From: Megamerina dolium
Taxonomy: Eukaryota; Arthropoda; Insecta; Diptera; Megamerinidae
Length of the DNA stretch: 64,000 nt
Assembly (NCBI GenBank): GCA_963854835.1
Contig: OY978527.1
Coordinates: forward strand, 37,763,040 to 37,827,039
Direction of reading: 5' to 3'
Position numbers and translations under genes: made by a program
Shown here: piece after piece, positions 36,507 to 47,489 of the stretch
Layout: the number at the start of each line of letters is the position of its first letter
How positions within the stretch are numbered: the first letter of the stretch is position 1
The notes under the pieces: generated by a model
What the model saw: only the letters and a program-made list of their open reading frames with translations
Database searches by the model: none
What the model was told of the DNA's origin: nothing

Positions 36507-37219
36507 GGTAGTAGTCCGGTGTTTTTTTTTAACCCGATTTTTTTACATTTTTCGGAAGAAAAACATCTTCAAAATATACTCTAAAAATTTCAGACCGAAA
36601 TTTTGAATATGTTTACAGTTATTTTTTTTTTTTACAGTTATAGCTAAAATAAGAGAGCGCGCCGTAGTGTGTATGAATCTGTTGTCAACACTTTCAACGC
36701 GTTTTTCTCAAAACCATGTTTTCGAAATTTCGGGGAAGCACTGACTCAAAATTATTCAACCGATTTGGCTTAAAATTGTACCCGTTTTTCTGGACACACA
36801 TATCTAAATAAAACATTTAATTTTTTAATAATAAACTATTTTATTTAAACAATTTATCAAGAAAAAAAATTAGATTTTGAGAACTGTTTTCACAAGTCCG
36901 CCATTTTGTTTTTGTTTTTTTTTTATGTATATTATAGGTTAGTTCATTAAATAATCTTTTTGAATTTTTTATTTCAGATGACATCGGCTGGCTGTGTGCT
37001 TCCCCAAACCAACTCATCTTTTATTCGAGGACTCCATTCTGACGTCAAAAATTAAAAACAAATTAATGTAAAATTAACTTAAAAAAAATTTTTTTTTTCT
37101 ATACTTGAAAACACCAATAAAAACATGTAAAAATTTTAAAACGATCGCATTTTATTTTCTGGTTAAAAAAAATTCATGAAAAAACGTCGAAATTTCGGTC
37201 ATCACACCGGACTACTACC
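36507..37219. mobile_element. 713-bp MITE with TTAA duplication
   Basis: The ends are exact inverted copies for 16 bases: GGTAGTAGTCCGGTGT on the left and ACACCGGACTACTACC on the right. Both are flanked by TTAA (36503-36506 and 37220-37223). TTAA duplications are typical of piggyBac-type and some Kolobok-type elements. The interior is AT-rich with poly-T/A stretches and a less AT-rich patch at 36655-36760, and has no transposase. Assignment to piggyBac is plausible but rests only on the duplication. Perfect terminal identity suggests a fairly recent insertion. Confidence 0.8.
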
Positions 37220-37291
37220 TTAAGTATGAAATGAAAAAGGTGATAATTTCTAAAACGCTCCGCCCACTTGGAATTAATCGTATGTTCGACT

Positions 37292-37925
37292 ACAGTTTGC
37301 GGTGCAGGTTTGCGGAGGTTTGCGATTTGAGGTGGCTGGAGATGTTAAAGACCGCCACCGGTCAGGTCAGGCCGCCTACGTAGAGATCGAATGCCGCAAG
37401 TCATCAACTGTACCAAATCAAGAATTCAGCGAAATCCGCTCCGAATATGGAGATGAATATCTAGCGAAAGTCGACGAGTCGAATTAATAAAAAAGACTTG
37501 AAACTTGAGCCTTTCAAATACCGTACCGGATATTTGAAAAATGCAAACGCCTTTTGGTGAAGCATGCTGATTATTATTATAAAAGAAATCTTATTTACCG
37601 ATGAAAACCTTTTTACCATGCAGGAAAAATTTTAAATGCAAAATTATAGGGTGTATCTGAACTGATTCCACTGATTTAAAAGGGCCTTCTAAGCTAAAAC
37701 TACCCAAAACTGGCTCCAAAACACTTGACCAGCATTAATTTCCTCCAAAGAATGGCTCTCTGACAGTCCTAATTTAAACACGCTGAATTAGGAATTGCAG
37801 ACAGTATTAGAGGACATGGTTTGCCACAAAAGATTCCACAACATTAATTCTCTTAAGACAGCTATTCGTGCTGTGGCCAATTTTCCAATGGAAGTGGAGT
37901 GTGCGGCTACTAATGATCCGACTTA
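37292..37925 (+). pseudogene. Tc1-like transposase relic
   Basis: Fragments in plus frames include DRHRSGQAAYVEIECRKSS (linker after the first helix-turn-helix), PNQEFSEIRSEYGDEYLAKV (second helix region), then after stops RLETPFKYRTGYLKNANAFW-like sequence and TDENLFTMQEK at about 37598-37630 (the first catalytic Asp block). Later comes LRQLFVLWPIFQWKWSV / TAIRAVANFPMEVE at about 37859-37898, a Tc1 C-terminal helix. It is full of stops and frameshifts. No inverted repeats were found. The alternative, a different IS630-like family, cannot be excluded. Confidence 0.65.
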
Positions 37926-38320
37926 AAGCGTGCGCCTTTTGCGAACATTTCGAATGAATATTTGCTTTTTTGGTCCAAACACATTCATTATATCTAATTT
38001 TATGTAATAGTATTTATGCACTACTAAGTACATATTTCCGAAATCACGGTTTAGTTGGAAATGTTGGTGAAAGTACGTACAACAACGATTTTTCAAAAAA
38101 TTATATACTACCATTTTAGTACTAGCTGAATTTTGATTTTATTATAAAGTTACCGATCAAGCACCCACATTTGAAAATTTAACTAAATAGTCCAATTTTG
38201 AGAGGTTTTTTATTCTTGAACATTGAACAAACGTCTTATTTGTATTTTTGGTAGAGAAGAATCGAACAGCGTTGGCAAAATTAAAAAATTATATCTGTAA
38301 TAATACTACAAAATTAATTA

Positions 38321-38670
38321 TGTGGCATTTATAAGCCCCGAAGGGCACTTTGGCTGAGCTTCTCTTCCATTACTGTTGTGCGTATTAAATTTTGGTCAGT
38401 ATTAGAAGGGACCTGCTTCTTTTAGCCGGTTCCGAGTGACAGAAATCTTGCGACATCACTTTTTCAGAGCTTTGTCACATAGTTTTTTTAGAAGCTTTAC
38501 CATGGCTAATTGTTACTGCCCGAAGAATTGCCAATTACTTGCCAACAGGTGAATGCCGTTCGAAAGAAAAATATTTTCGATAATAAATTTGTTATGCTTC
38601 CGCCAGGGATTGAGCCCACAACCTACAGACCAATATACCAACACACTAACCACTGAGAGCTACGGCATCC
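38321..38670 (-). mobile_element. tRNA-derived SINE copy 4
   Basis: Full-length family member: tail TGTGGCATTTATAAGCCCCG at 38321, body landmarks, and tRNA-like head at about 38600-38670 with an extra AG in the A box (CACTGAGAGCTACGG), which may have weakened its promoter. It abuts a second partial head immediately to the right. Confidence 0.9.
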
Positions 38671-38766
38671 AAAAGAAAAGTATTTTCGACATTAAATTTG
38701 TTATACTTCAGCCAAGGATTGAGCTCACGACCTACAGATTAGAAGGTCAACACACTAACCAATGAG
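38671..38766 (-). mobile_element. second SINE head joined to copy 4
   Basis: A further 95 bases of SINE head, same orientation (GACCTACAGATTAGAAGG and CACACTAACCAATGAGC), directly follow the end of copy 4. In transcript order this gives a partial head followed by a full SINE. Confidence 0.85.
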
Positions 38767-39548
38767 CAATCATACATCAATTATATCAAAATTTCATAAA
38801 ATGCATGTATTTTATTCCAAAACACAATATTCAAGCACCCTTTCCCTATATTTTACATTAAATATTCTACTATGAGTACTTCTGAAATATACACTCACTC
38901 ATTTGAGAAATCACTCTCACTCACTGACTGACTGAATAACTCATGAACTCACTCACATTCTAACATATATGCAACAGTTTTTATACAACTAAAGAGTAAC
39001 AACAACAACAACAACAATAAACTATTAATTTTGAAGCAATAACAATAATCAACAATATAGAGGCAAGGCAATAAAAGCAACAGCAACAGCAACAGCACCA
39101 GCACCTTCACCCCCAACAGCAGCAACAGCACGATTTTGTAATTTGTGTTTATTCGCGCCGAAAGAGAGTACATGTTCTATGTTATGTACGATAGTACGAG
39201 TATGACTCTATGTGCGATTTGATTCAGTTGATGTGAACTATTAAGTATTTGCATATATATATATATGCTCGTACAAATATTTATTAAGGACTACTCGTGC
39301 AAAGCATAGTGTATGGAGTTTATGATGGCAGTGTTTCCAAATCATGGTTAGTGATTCAAAATGTTTACCAAAAATCAAGGGTTTATGTACATTTGTAACT
39401 CAGTTGGCAGATTTGGAAATGCATATTCAGTGCTTCCCAATAAGGGAGATTGGATTTTGACCATTCAGGATAGGATTTTTCCAGTTGAGAGTAAAATCTA
39501 CGATCACTAAGGTTTGCGATTGTATTTTCAAGCTGACAATTATCGAAA
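38767..39548. other. AT-rich non-coding stretch
   Basis: It includes repeated ACTCA motifs (38893-38940), an AAC run at 38999-39016 and CAGCAA repeats at 39078-39132. No gene seen. Confidence 0.5.
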
Positions 39549-39658
39549 TCATCGGTTTACTCGATTTTCCTTAGGTATTGTTGCCGGCTCATTTTTCTTC
39601 CCTTCACAATCACTTAAGTACATGCGTGGCACAATCGGTTGCAAGTAATTCTCTTGAG
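39549..39658 (-). CDS. candidate terminal coding exon, unidentified
   Basis: On the minus strand an acceptor (TTGCTTTGTATTATTTCAG) ends at 39659. It is followed by two bases (CT) and 35 codons: QENYLQPIVPRMYLSDCEGK then KNEPATIPKENRVNR, with TGA at 39551-39549. The peptide is mixed in composition with no low-complexity bias, and the splice site is good. The frame stays open upstream to 39758, so part of the signal could be chance. I do not recognise it. It lies upstream, in minus-strand terms, of the candidate start at 33294, so it would belong to another transcript or another gene. Confidence 0.35.
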
Positions 39659-39660
39659 CT

Positions 39661-40400
39661 GAAATAATACAAAGCAAATCGTGATGAAAATGAGTTTGGA
39701 AACTCTGACATATTACACTCGTTTGCCATGTTTCATACTTACTTACAAGTAAAGACATACGTTTTTGCTCTTATGAATACGAATGTACTTCTTACTACGA
39801 CCATATCTACATATAAACATATGTACAATTATTCATAACACAATGAAGCTGGTGTAAGGTAGTTTGACTGCCTATTTCCTTTTATTATTATGGTAAGCAT
39901 TAAAGCATTTATTTAGCAGAAAGCAAAAGTATTTAATAGCCATAGAATAGAAAATGAGTTACGATAAAAATTAAATTCGAGCACGTACAAATGTATGAGT
40001 ATGTTTTCGTATGAATGGCACAAAGCATCGTTTTTATTTAGCCAAATACAAATTTAAAATCTTATTGTAGTCATTCTAAAAGCCTGCTGTATGATATGTA
40101 CCAAACTTTGAGCAGAATTCTTTGTCTTTTTACAATTTTAGATAATTTATATTTCAACTAAACTTTCGCTCGATACACCTCATCTAAGATTTTTCCAATT
40201 TATAGATCGCTTTTTAACCCTACTTCCCTAGAGTATCATTTTAGCTACTATGTATGGTTTAAATAAGTGTCTTCTTTCAATAGAGAATGAGGTACTCATT
40301 TGAAAGAGGGAAATAGAGTTAAAAGTAATTCGGTTTTTCAAAATCGGTCCTTTTCTGTAATTTTTGTTTGCAATATGTCTTATTACAAGTGCCATGTTCT
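39661..40400. other. AT-rich non-coding stretch
   Basis: No feature recognised. Confidence 0.5.
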
Positions 40401-40402
40401 TC

Positions 40403-40815
40403 TGTGCCATCTTCTTCTGTGGCCATAACAACCGATGATCGATTTAGATCGAACATATAATGCGGCGCCAGTCTTCTCTGTTCTTCGCTTGCTGCCGCCA
40501 ATTGGATAATCCAAGCTCCGCCAGGTTACCCAACACTTCCTCTTCTTCTGCGTCCTCCAGCGGGTGCCGAATTAAATACCCTCTTCGTTGGAGCGTCTTC
40601 TTTCATTCGCTCGACAAAACCCAGCCAACGCAGCCGCTGGTTTTTGATTCACTGAAGCATGTCAATATCAGCGTACAGTTGTACCTCATTCGGTATTCGC
40701 CATCAACGCAAATAGGTCGGAAAATCCTATGCAGAACTCCAAGCATTCTCTCATCCGTAGTGGAAATTGTCCAGGCTTCTGCGCCATGTTGTCTTGCTTA
40801 TCGAAGCTTATGGTG
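40403..40815 (-). mobile_element. LINE 3' end, copy 3
   Basis: On the minus strand it starts with AEAWTISTTDERMLGVLHRI-like sequence at about 40780, then IFRPICVDGEYRMRYN, and QRLRWLGFVERMKEDAP with FNSAPAGGRRR. It ends near EEQRRLAPHYMFDLNRSSVV and a GAAGAAGAT-type remnant of the AAG tail at about 40405-40415. It extends further 5' than the other copies of this family. Frameshifts break the protein. A plus-strand mariner relic begins within about 65 bases of its 5' end. Confidence 0.8.
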
Positions 40816-40879
40816 GTCATGCTCTTTCAGAAGCACCATGCAGAAATTGGTTTTAACGATTCAAAAGTAATAATTTTGC

Positions 40880-41600
40880 TTTGTGAAATAAAGAACGTGG
40901 AAGACCACCGAAAAAGTTTGAAGACACCGAATCGCAAGTATTGTTGGACAAAGATGACACTTAAAGTCAACGACAAATGGCAGAAATGTTACACAGAAAA
41001 ACAATTTCCAAACGTTTAAAAGCTATGGAAAAGATCCAAAAGCGTGAAAAATGAGTGCCACATAAATTGACTGAGCGACAGATGGCAAACTTGATTTACT
41101 TGATTTATTTTGAGAATCCTAAACGCAAAAAATCATGGGTTACACCAGGCCAACCATCTACATCGACCGCAAGACCGGATCGCTTTGGAAAAAAGAGAAT
41201 GCTGTGTGTTTGATGGGTTCAGGAAGGTGTTGCGTATCACGAGCTTCTCAAACCCGGTGAAACTGTTATGGCAATACTGATCGCTACCGACAATAAATGA
41301 TCAATTTAAACCATGCATCGATCGAAAAGTGAGGAGAATGGACCAGAAGGCATTTAAAGGTAATTTTGCTCAACGACAACGCACTGGCACTTGGCTCCTT
41401 CCGATTACCACTTATTTTCATCGATTGGTCAGACACTTAAAACTTCAAAATATCTGAAGAACTGGAGAATTGGGTCTCTGAATGGTTTTCATCAAAAGAC
41501 GATCAATTTTTTTATTTGCGTGGTATCCACGAATTGCCTGAAAGGTGTCCAACAATTTCAATAAAATATATTTTTCACTTTAAAATAAGCGTTTTATTTT
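40880..41600 (+). pseudogene. mariner transposase relic
   Basis: Plus-frame pieces in order: ERGRPPKKFEDTESQVLLD region (40897-40955), RQMAEMLHRKTISKRLKAM region (40970-41030), ECHINLTERQMAN-like, then YFENPKRKKSWVTPGQP (about 41107-41150) and STSTARPDRFGKKRMLCVW, YHELLKPGETVMAILIATD, VILLNDNALA at about 41360 (second catalytic Asp; HDNAPAH in the family), SDYHLFSSIGQTLKTSKYLK, and WVSEWFSSKDDQFFYLRGIH to about 41550. A deletion near 41385 removes most of the segment with the third Asp. Many frameshifts are present. The first-Asp block (TGDEKW) is also lost around 41095. Confidence 0.75.
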
Positions 41601-42415
41601 CTTTAAAAAACCGATAATTTCATATTTCTACACCAAGACGGGTTGCGGGGTTAAGTAGGAAAACCCATTTACAATACAATAATGGGACTAACCTTAGCCT
41701 AAGAGCGTCTGCAACATCTTAATAATATTCAACACCACCACAAATCTAAGTATATGTCATACAGCCTTCATAAATAGTACATTGTATTCTTTGAATATGT
41801 TAGTTGAAAAGAATAATTAAATTTCATAAAGAAATGTTAACTTCTTTAACACAATACCTAGTAATTGTGTAGCCACATTCTACTCTTATGATGACAACTT
41901 GTCTTGTCACAGTCAATGCAACGAGATATGTAAAAAAATGATCATTGTAATGCATGGCATTCATTTGTGATTCTCACAATTCACTAGAACTATTAGTAAA
42001 AAAATAAGTTGTTTTCATTTCTTAAATAAGCTACATGAGTTGTTCAGATGGCAATCTTAAGCCTTCTCTTAAACCAAAATATAGAAAATAAGAATTTTCT
42101 ATATTTTTATATTTCTATATTTCTATATAAGAAATAAATTTGATATCGATTGTAAAATAAATTTTTTGATGTTCACTTCTTCCGCTCACCTAGACCTGCA
42201 TCATACAGCTGCACCTGATTTAGATCGGGTCGCGTCGAATTGGTCTTTCGGTGAAAGAGAGCAGTGTGAAGTATCTAACGCCGACAAACAACGAGTCCGT
42301 GGTCTTTAATAACAAGATAACTATGCTTGCAAAATAGTAGAGCACTCTATTACTATTATCATTGGGGGGATGTTGCACTGCGACCTATAAGATCTATGGT
42401 GCCCCCTTCGCGGAC
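41601..42415. other. non-coding stretch; right part may be LINE 3' UTR
   Basis: AT-rich to about 42170. From about 42180 to 42415 it is less AT-rich and adjoins the stop codon of the minus-strand LINE, so it may be that element's 3' UTR. No polyA tail boundary was found. Confidence 0.4.
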
Positions 42416-43480
42416 CTAGAGTATGTCTCTTAGCCCAGTTCCGTCGATGAATTTTAATATTGGTCCTACTTCACAGAGTTTAAGTTCGTCCTCGGTTATG
42501 ATGAAATCTCCCAGGTGTTTCCTTCTTTTGTGCATCAATGCGGCACAAGTTCCAATCACATGTTGTGCAGTCTCGTCCTCTTCCCTGCAGAGCCTGCAAA
42601 AAGCATCAGAGAAAATTTCCCAGTTTTGTTAGGTGATAGTTCAATCTACAATGGCCTGTTAATAATCCCATAATAATTCTCAAGTTGTTCTTCGTTAGAT
42701 TCATACAGTCCTCGTAGCGTTTTAGGTTGTATGTCCCAAGCTCTAGTTTTTAGTGTGATAACTACGGTAAGTTTGCCCAGTATAAGCCCCTTTGTCCATC
42801 CTCTTCTTCCCAGATGATACGGGAGATGTTACCCGATCCCACAGAATGGTTCGGGCACTACAAATGGAGTTGATGCTTCTTTCCTGGCAAGTTTATCTGC
42901 CATTTCGTTTCCATTGATCGCTACATGCCCCGGAACCCACAGAATCCAGCCCTGATTTAGTTGGCCCAGGATGTCCAGCTTTTCAAAGCACTTCATCACC
43001 AGTTTTGATGTAACTTGATGAGATTTGAGTGCTTTGATAGCTGCCTGGATGTCACCCAGTATTGCTATTCTGCGGTTCCGGTAATTCCGTTCGAGATTGA
43101 AGTGCGCACATCTATCTATCGCGTACACTTCCGCTTGCAAGACAGATGTGTTCTTACCTAATGATTCAGAGTATATTTTCCCTGGTTCGAATACACCCAC
43201 CCCGGCTCCATCGTCCCTCATCGACGATTTTTTTATTACTAAGCTCGGTGTTAAAATGTTTCATGCAGCTGAACGTTGGGAGTATCGAGTCCCTTGGCAT
43301 GGAGATTTCAGGAAGTTGCTCAGCAAGAAGTTCTATCTTCCTTCGGTGGAGATAACTACCTGTGCTGATGTTGTTCCCAGCTACCCTCAAAATCACCATC
43401 CTCGCTTGAGACTGAATATAAATATGAAGAGGAGTAAGATCCAAGAGGACTCTACACGTAGTACTTTTCTCATAAGATAA
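42416..43480 (-). pseudogene. LINE ORF2 C-terminal region: linker, RNase H, zinc knuckle
   Basis: Minus strand, from about 43470: LLDLTPLHIYIQSQARM and LRVAGNNISTGSYLHRRKIE (the region between reverse transcriptase and RNase H), then in another frame MRDDGAGVGVFEPG, VLQAEVYAI (catalytic Glu), AILGDIQAAIKAL (catalytic Asp in a variant of SDSQAA), LWVPGHVAINGNEMADKLAR (last Asp) and VVPEPFCGI. After further frame changes come GLLTGHCRLNYHL, CRLCREEDETAQHV and the end LRDIL with stop at 42418-42416. It is the most complete RNase H region in the window. Three or more frameshifts kill it. The polymerase domain is missing. Confidence 0.85.
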
Positions 43481-44454
43481 TTAAGATTTGTAAACATCTG
43501 AATTGTTAATTTTCTCCTATAGTATTTCACCTCATTTCTCATCTCTGCTAGCATAACGAAAATCCGTCAGTTGTCTGCGGGTTTTTTATTTCCAGAAACA
43601 TGTTTCGTGTCATTAACTTTTCCGGTTCCTTGCAAAAAAAAATATCTGTATAAATATCTGTACATATTATCAATAATATATGTATATGTCAATAATCATA
43701 ATGTCAATTTTTATTTCCACAAACTTTTGTGTCACCAATAAGTTTTGTCTTAATCCAATCCCTTCTTGAGCTGCATGCAAAATTCATCATAATACAATGC
43801 TCTTTCCTTACAATCATCATAATTGTCATTGACAATCAAAAATAAATGCACAAAATACCTACATTCGTATGGTAGACGTACATTCGTCACTTATAGCATG
43901 TTACTACTTGTGCTCATATTAATAGCAATGTGTCAACGCTTTCATCATAGCACCAACACTGCGAACGTCATTATTACCGTTCTGATATTATCAATATTAC
44001 ATATGCAAGAGCGCCAAAAACAACAATCATAACGACAATGGTTGTGGCGTCACTGATGACTTGCAGTTGAATTATTCATGATCCCGAAGCAACAATTCAA
44101 TTGCTGTTGTGGGTTTTTTATAGTTGACAATAATCGTTTTACGTATGTTAGGAACTAATAAAAGATGTACGAGTGTAGGCCATAACTAAAGATATGTTTA
44201 AGAAATTAACTTCGATTACCTTGGGCAGACTGCTAACTCCGCTACAAATATAGATAAATGATTTATTCAACAAACCTTGATCTATTTGTCAACTTCGATG
44301 TTTCAACTTTTTCTTTGTGCTTCGAAATAGAAGAAAGTTGACCAAATTTGGAGAATACCATTATTATTATTATTATTATAGGTCCAAATGCAATAATAGA
44401 TTATATATTCAAGTATAAAAAATTCCGTGAAATAGTATTTCTGGTTTGTCTTAA
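43481..44454. other. AT-rich non-coding stretch
   Basis: No gene. A short ATT run lies at 44361-44379. Confidence 0.5.
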
Positions 44455-44985
44455 TTAATGCGGCAGACATGTTCGCAACACTTGTTTCGCAGTTTCATTC
44501 TCCTCCCTGCAGTTTCGACAGCTTTCATTTGAAAAAATTCCCAATTTCGTTAGGTAAAAACTTAATCGTGTCCCATGGGTATTTCCGTAATATTTCTTAG
44601 ATTATTTTTATATAATTTACGAGTAATGTATTCCTCAAATCGTTTTAGGTTAGGTTGTACATCCCTAAAAGTAACTCGCAATGGGATAAACCAGGTAAAT
44701 AATTTTCTTTCCGTTTCTTCTTTCTTCTTTATGAGCATACCCAGGCCACAAAAAGGTTCTGAATCAACGATGTATGTAGCTGCCCCCTTCCTGCCGAGCT
44801 TATCTGCAAACCCATTTCCTTCAACTCCAATGTGTCCCGAAACCCAAAGGATTCACACTTGATTTTCTTAACTTGTCAAGGCAACCAGTTTTAATGTCAC
44901 CTTGTGAATTTGAGTGCCATGATAACGGATTGGTTGTCTCTCAGAATGAAGAGCGCAATTTAGTCAATTTTGCTATTGCGTTGGC
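44455..44985 (-). pseudogene. decayed LINE RNase H to zinc-knuckle region
   Basis: Antisense reading parallels 42416-43221: the GHIGVEGNGFADKLGRKGA segment around 44770-44840 (last RNase H block), and the CRNCREENETAKQVLRTC segment around 44470-44520. It is more diverged than the copy at 42.4-43.5 kb. Being about 1.3 kb away in the same orientation, it could be a separate insertion or part of an old duplication. Confidence 0.7.
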
Positions 44986-45304
44986 CGAAGAGTGAGCTGG
45001 TGTATTGTCGTGGTAGCGGTTCAAATCCCGCAACCATTTTTTCGATAGCTATATATCAGCTATTTTATTCAACTTCAGTCGAAGCTCTTCTAAATCATAA
45101 ATTTTATACATCATTTCTTAAGCGGTGTCCTCAAATGGATGCTGATGACAGACAAACATCGCTCAGATTGTGATTCTAATGAATAATACAAGCATATACT
45201 TTTCATATTTAGCACGTCTCTTTGACAGTTTTACAATGGAAGTTTAAACTCAATATATTCTCGTCACCTTGAACGATTGAAAAGGAAAAAATTTCATTGA
45301 CATA

Positions 45305-45621
45305 GACGGGCTCTTTGGCCGAGCTTCTCTTCCAGTAATGTTGTACGCGTTAATTTTTGGATAGCATTAGAAGGGACCTGCTTATATTAACCGGCTTCGC
45401 ACGGCAGAACCTTTGTGACATTTTCTTTTTCTGAGCTTTGTCATTTAGAAACTCTTTCATGGCAAATTGTTATTGCCCGAATAATTAACAAATGCTTTCC
45501 CACAGGTGAGTACCATTCGACAGACAAATATATTCGATATTAAAGTTGTGCTTCAACCGGGGATTGAATCCACGACCTACAAATCAAAAGGCCAATGCGC
45601 TAACCCCTGAGCTACGTACTC
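45305..45621 (-). mobile_element. tRNA-derived SINE copy 5
   Basis: Tail-side landmark GGGCTCTTTGGCCGAGCTTC at 45307; tRNA-like head at about 45556-45621 (GAGCTACGTACTC end). Diverged but full length. It faces copy 6 head to head, with 42 bases between the heads. Confidence 0.85.
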
Positions 45622-45663
45622 TGTTCATTAGTGTAATGATACAATTTTGAGGTTCAGCATTGT

Positions 45664-45870
45664 TAGTACCGTAGCTCACTAGGTTGGTGCCTTGGCCTTC
45701 TGAGTCGCGGGTTATGGGTCCGATTCCTGGCAGAAGCAAATTTAATATCGAAAAGTTTATTCTATCGGCAAGTAATTGGAAATTTTTCCGGAACTAAGAA
45801 GTTGTAATAAAAATGCTTCTAAAAGAGGTATGTTATAAGACTCAGAAACAAAGGTGATGTCAAGAGTTGC
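45664..45870 (+). mobile_element. tRNA-derived SINE copy 6, 3' truncated
   Basis: The head GTACCGTAGCTCACTAGG carries an altered A box and GGGTTATGGGTCCGATTCC in the B-box area, with a body to GATGTCAAGAGTTGC. The last third of the SINE is absent and unrelated sequence (the ORF below) begins. Confidence 0.8.
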
Positions 45871-46075
45871 TTTATTTAGATTTCCATTGTATATGAATAA
45901 TTCTCTTTTGATCGATCAATCTTATAACGTTATGAACTACTACAGTGAAGATAATTTTTACCAATGCGCAAGAGAAGGCCAGGAGAAGACTCATTTTGTG
46001 CCACAGTTATTATTAGCAGAGGTCTATTGTGAACCAGACATCTTATTTGATCTCATTCTACGGGATCTGACATAA
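45857..46075 (+). CDS. unidentified open reading frame, partly over a SINE
   Basis: ATG at 45857 lies in the end of SINE copy 6; from about 45870 the frame leaves the SINE and runs open to TAA at 46073-46075. The predicted peptide is compositionally balanced: FRFPLYMNNSLLIDQSYN, YYSEDNFYQCAREGQEKTH, then FVPQLLLAEVYCEPD and FDLILRDLT. That is unlike the low-complexity frames elsewhere. I recognise no domain, and there is no upstream splice acceptor that I can point to. It may be the 3' end of a host exon, an uncharacterised mobile element fragment, or chance. Confidence 0.3.
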   Translation: MSRVALFRFPLYMNNSLLIDQSYNVMNYYSEDNFYQCAREGQEKTHFVPQLLLAEVYCEPDILFDLILRDLT

Positions 46076-47441
46076 ACTAATTTTGTGACCCTCTTCGTCC
46101 ATGCAAAATCTGGTGCAATTATAGGAGAGAATTACCTTTTCGCTAAGTGTTATTTGAATGTCCTGATAGAAATAATATTTAGACTATTCTTTTTTAACAT
46201 AATGGAGTTTTTAAATAGTTTGAGGTGTCATTGTTGAATTTCCTAGTTCAAACTACAACTCCTTTGGAGCTTCGCATGAATTTACAATTTAATGTTAATT
46301 TAAAAAGAAATCGAAATATCGAATTCATTAGATCTGAAAAGCCTCAAAAATTCATATCCAAAAAGCTTATTAAAAATAAGAAAAAATAAATATTAAAAAT
46401 AGCAAAAAAAAGTAATGAATGAATTGACCAGACATTTAACTAGTTATACAGACTAATAAGAAATACATATATTTATATAAACATTCAATCCATCTTCATA
46501 AGTAAATATATACAAACGTAAGTATGATATGAGATTTCCCCAATGTCGAACCTTTTATATCCCATTGACCATTTTAATTTAACCTTTCACAATCTTATAA
46601 AATGCGTGAAACAGTGAAATAAATCAATAATAAGCATATTACGAATACTCGTAATAAACATCATTACCATGGTGTCATGGCAAGCATACATATTTATTTT
46701 CTATTTAACGGATACGTACATACCTACTTTCTTGTAACTACTTTTGAATTTTTATTTTACTTTATTTATTTATTTTTTATATTTTTTTTTTTCTAATTAT
46801 GCATACATATATATTTACTTTTCTATTTATTTTTTCATTCTCTTTGTAGTATTGTTGATTTTGTCTGTTTTACTTTAACTTCATCATCCTCAAGAACAGT
46901 ACAGAGCTTCAGGTAGAACATCAGGTGCAATGTATGATTACCAACCAGCATTTTAACTCCAATCTTGTAAATATATACATACTCGTGTGTACATATATAT
47001 CTGATAAATACTTTTAAGAGAATGCTTGGAAAACATAAAAAAAATTATACAAATGTTTTGGGTTAACATCTATTGACCTTTTTCAGTCGTATCACAACAT
47101 GTCAGATATGCCGACAACAGCTTAGAAAAAAAAGTTTAAAACTTGTTTGTCGTCAATATCTGTCTGTATCACAGTGTATTCTTTCCAGACATTTGTCTGC
47201 TGACTGCTATTATTTCGCGCATCTCATCTCATCTCTCTCACTCTCTTTCTCTCTCTGTCTAACGCTATTGTCAACTTCAGCTTTATATAATAATATTAAG
47301 GCTCAATTATATTATAAATGTTGTTATTGTTATTATATTTAATAATGCTTCACAGCTTGAAGTTTCATATAGTCGCTAACCCAAAACTACGTCTCAATTT
47401 TGGCGCTCTTTGTTAGTGTAAAACCGAAAATATTACTGTTA
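46076..47441. other. AT-rich non-coding stretch
   Basis: Nothing beyond the candidate exon at 46895-46956 and a CT-rich patch near 47233-47258. Confidence 0.5.
46895..46956 (+). CDS. weak candidate terminal exon
   Basis: A pyrimidine-rich tract (TTTTGTCTGTTTTACTTT to CATCATCCTCAAG) ends at 46894. An open frame with two leading bases follows: QYRASGRTSGAMYDYQPAF, then TAA at 46954-46956. The frame has a stop just upstream of the proposed acceptor, consistent with an exon boundary there. Nineteen residues are too few to judge and I do not recognise them. It is on the opposite strand from the other candidates. Confidence 0.2.
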
Positions 47442-47489
47442 TACCGGGTGTATTCTTTTTAGAGTGAAGCACTTACAAATTTTGAAACA

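Noticed and set aside
44975..45036. tRNA-like string with GGCCGAAGAG and GGTTCAAATCC near a LINE relic
   Set aside because: The B-box-like part is good, but the T stem and acceptor stem do not pair, so it is not a tRNA gene; it could be a remnant of a second tRNA-related SINE but one copy is not enough.
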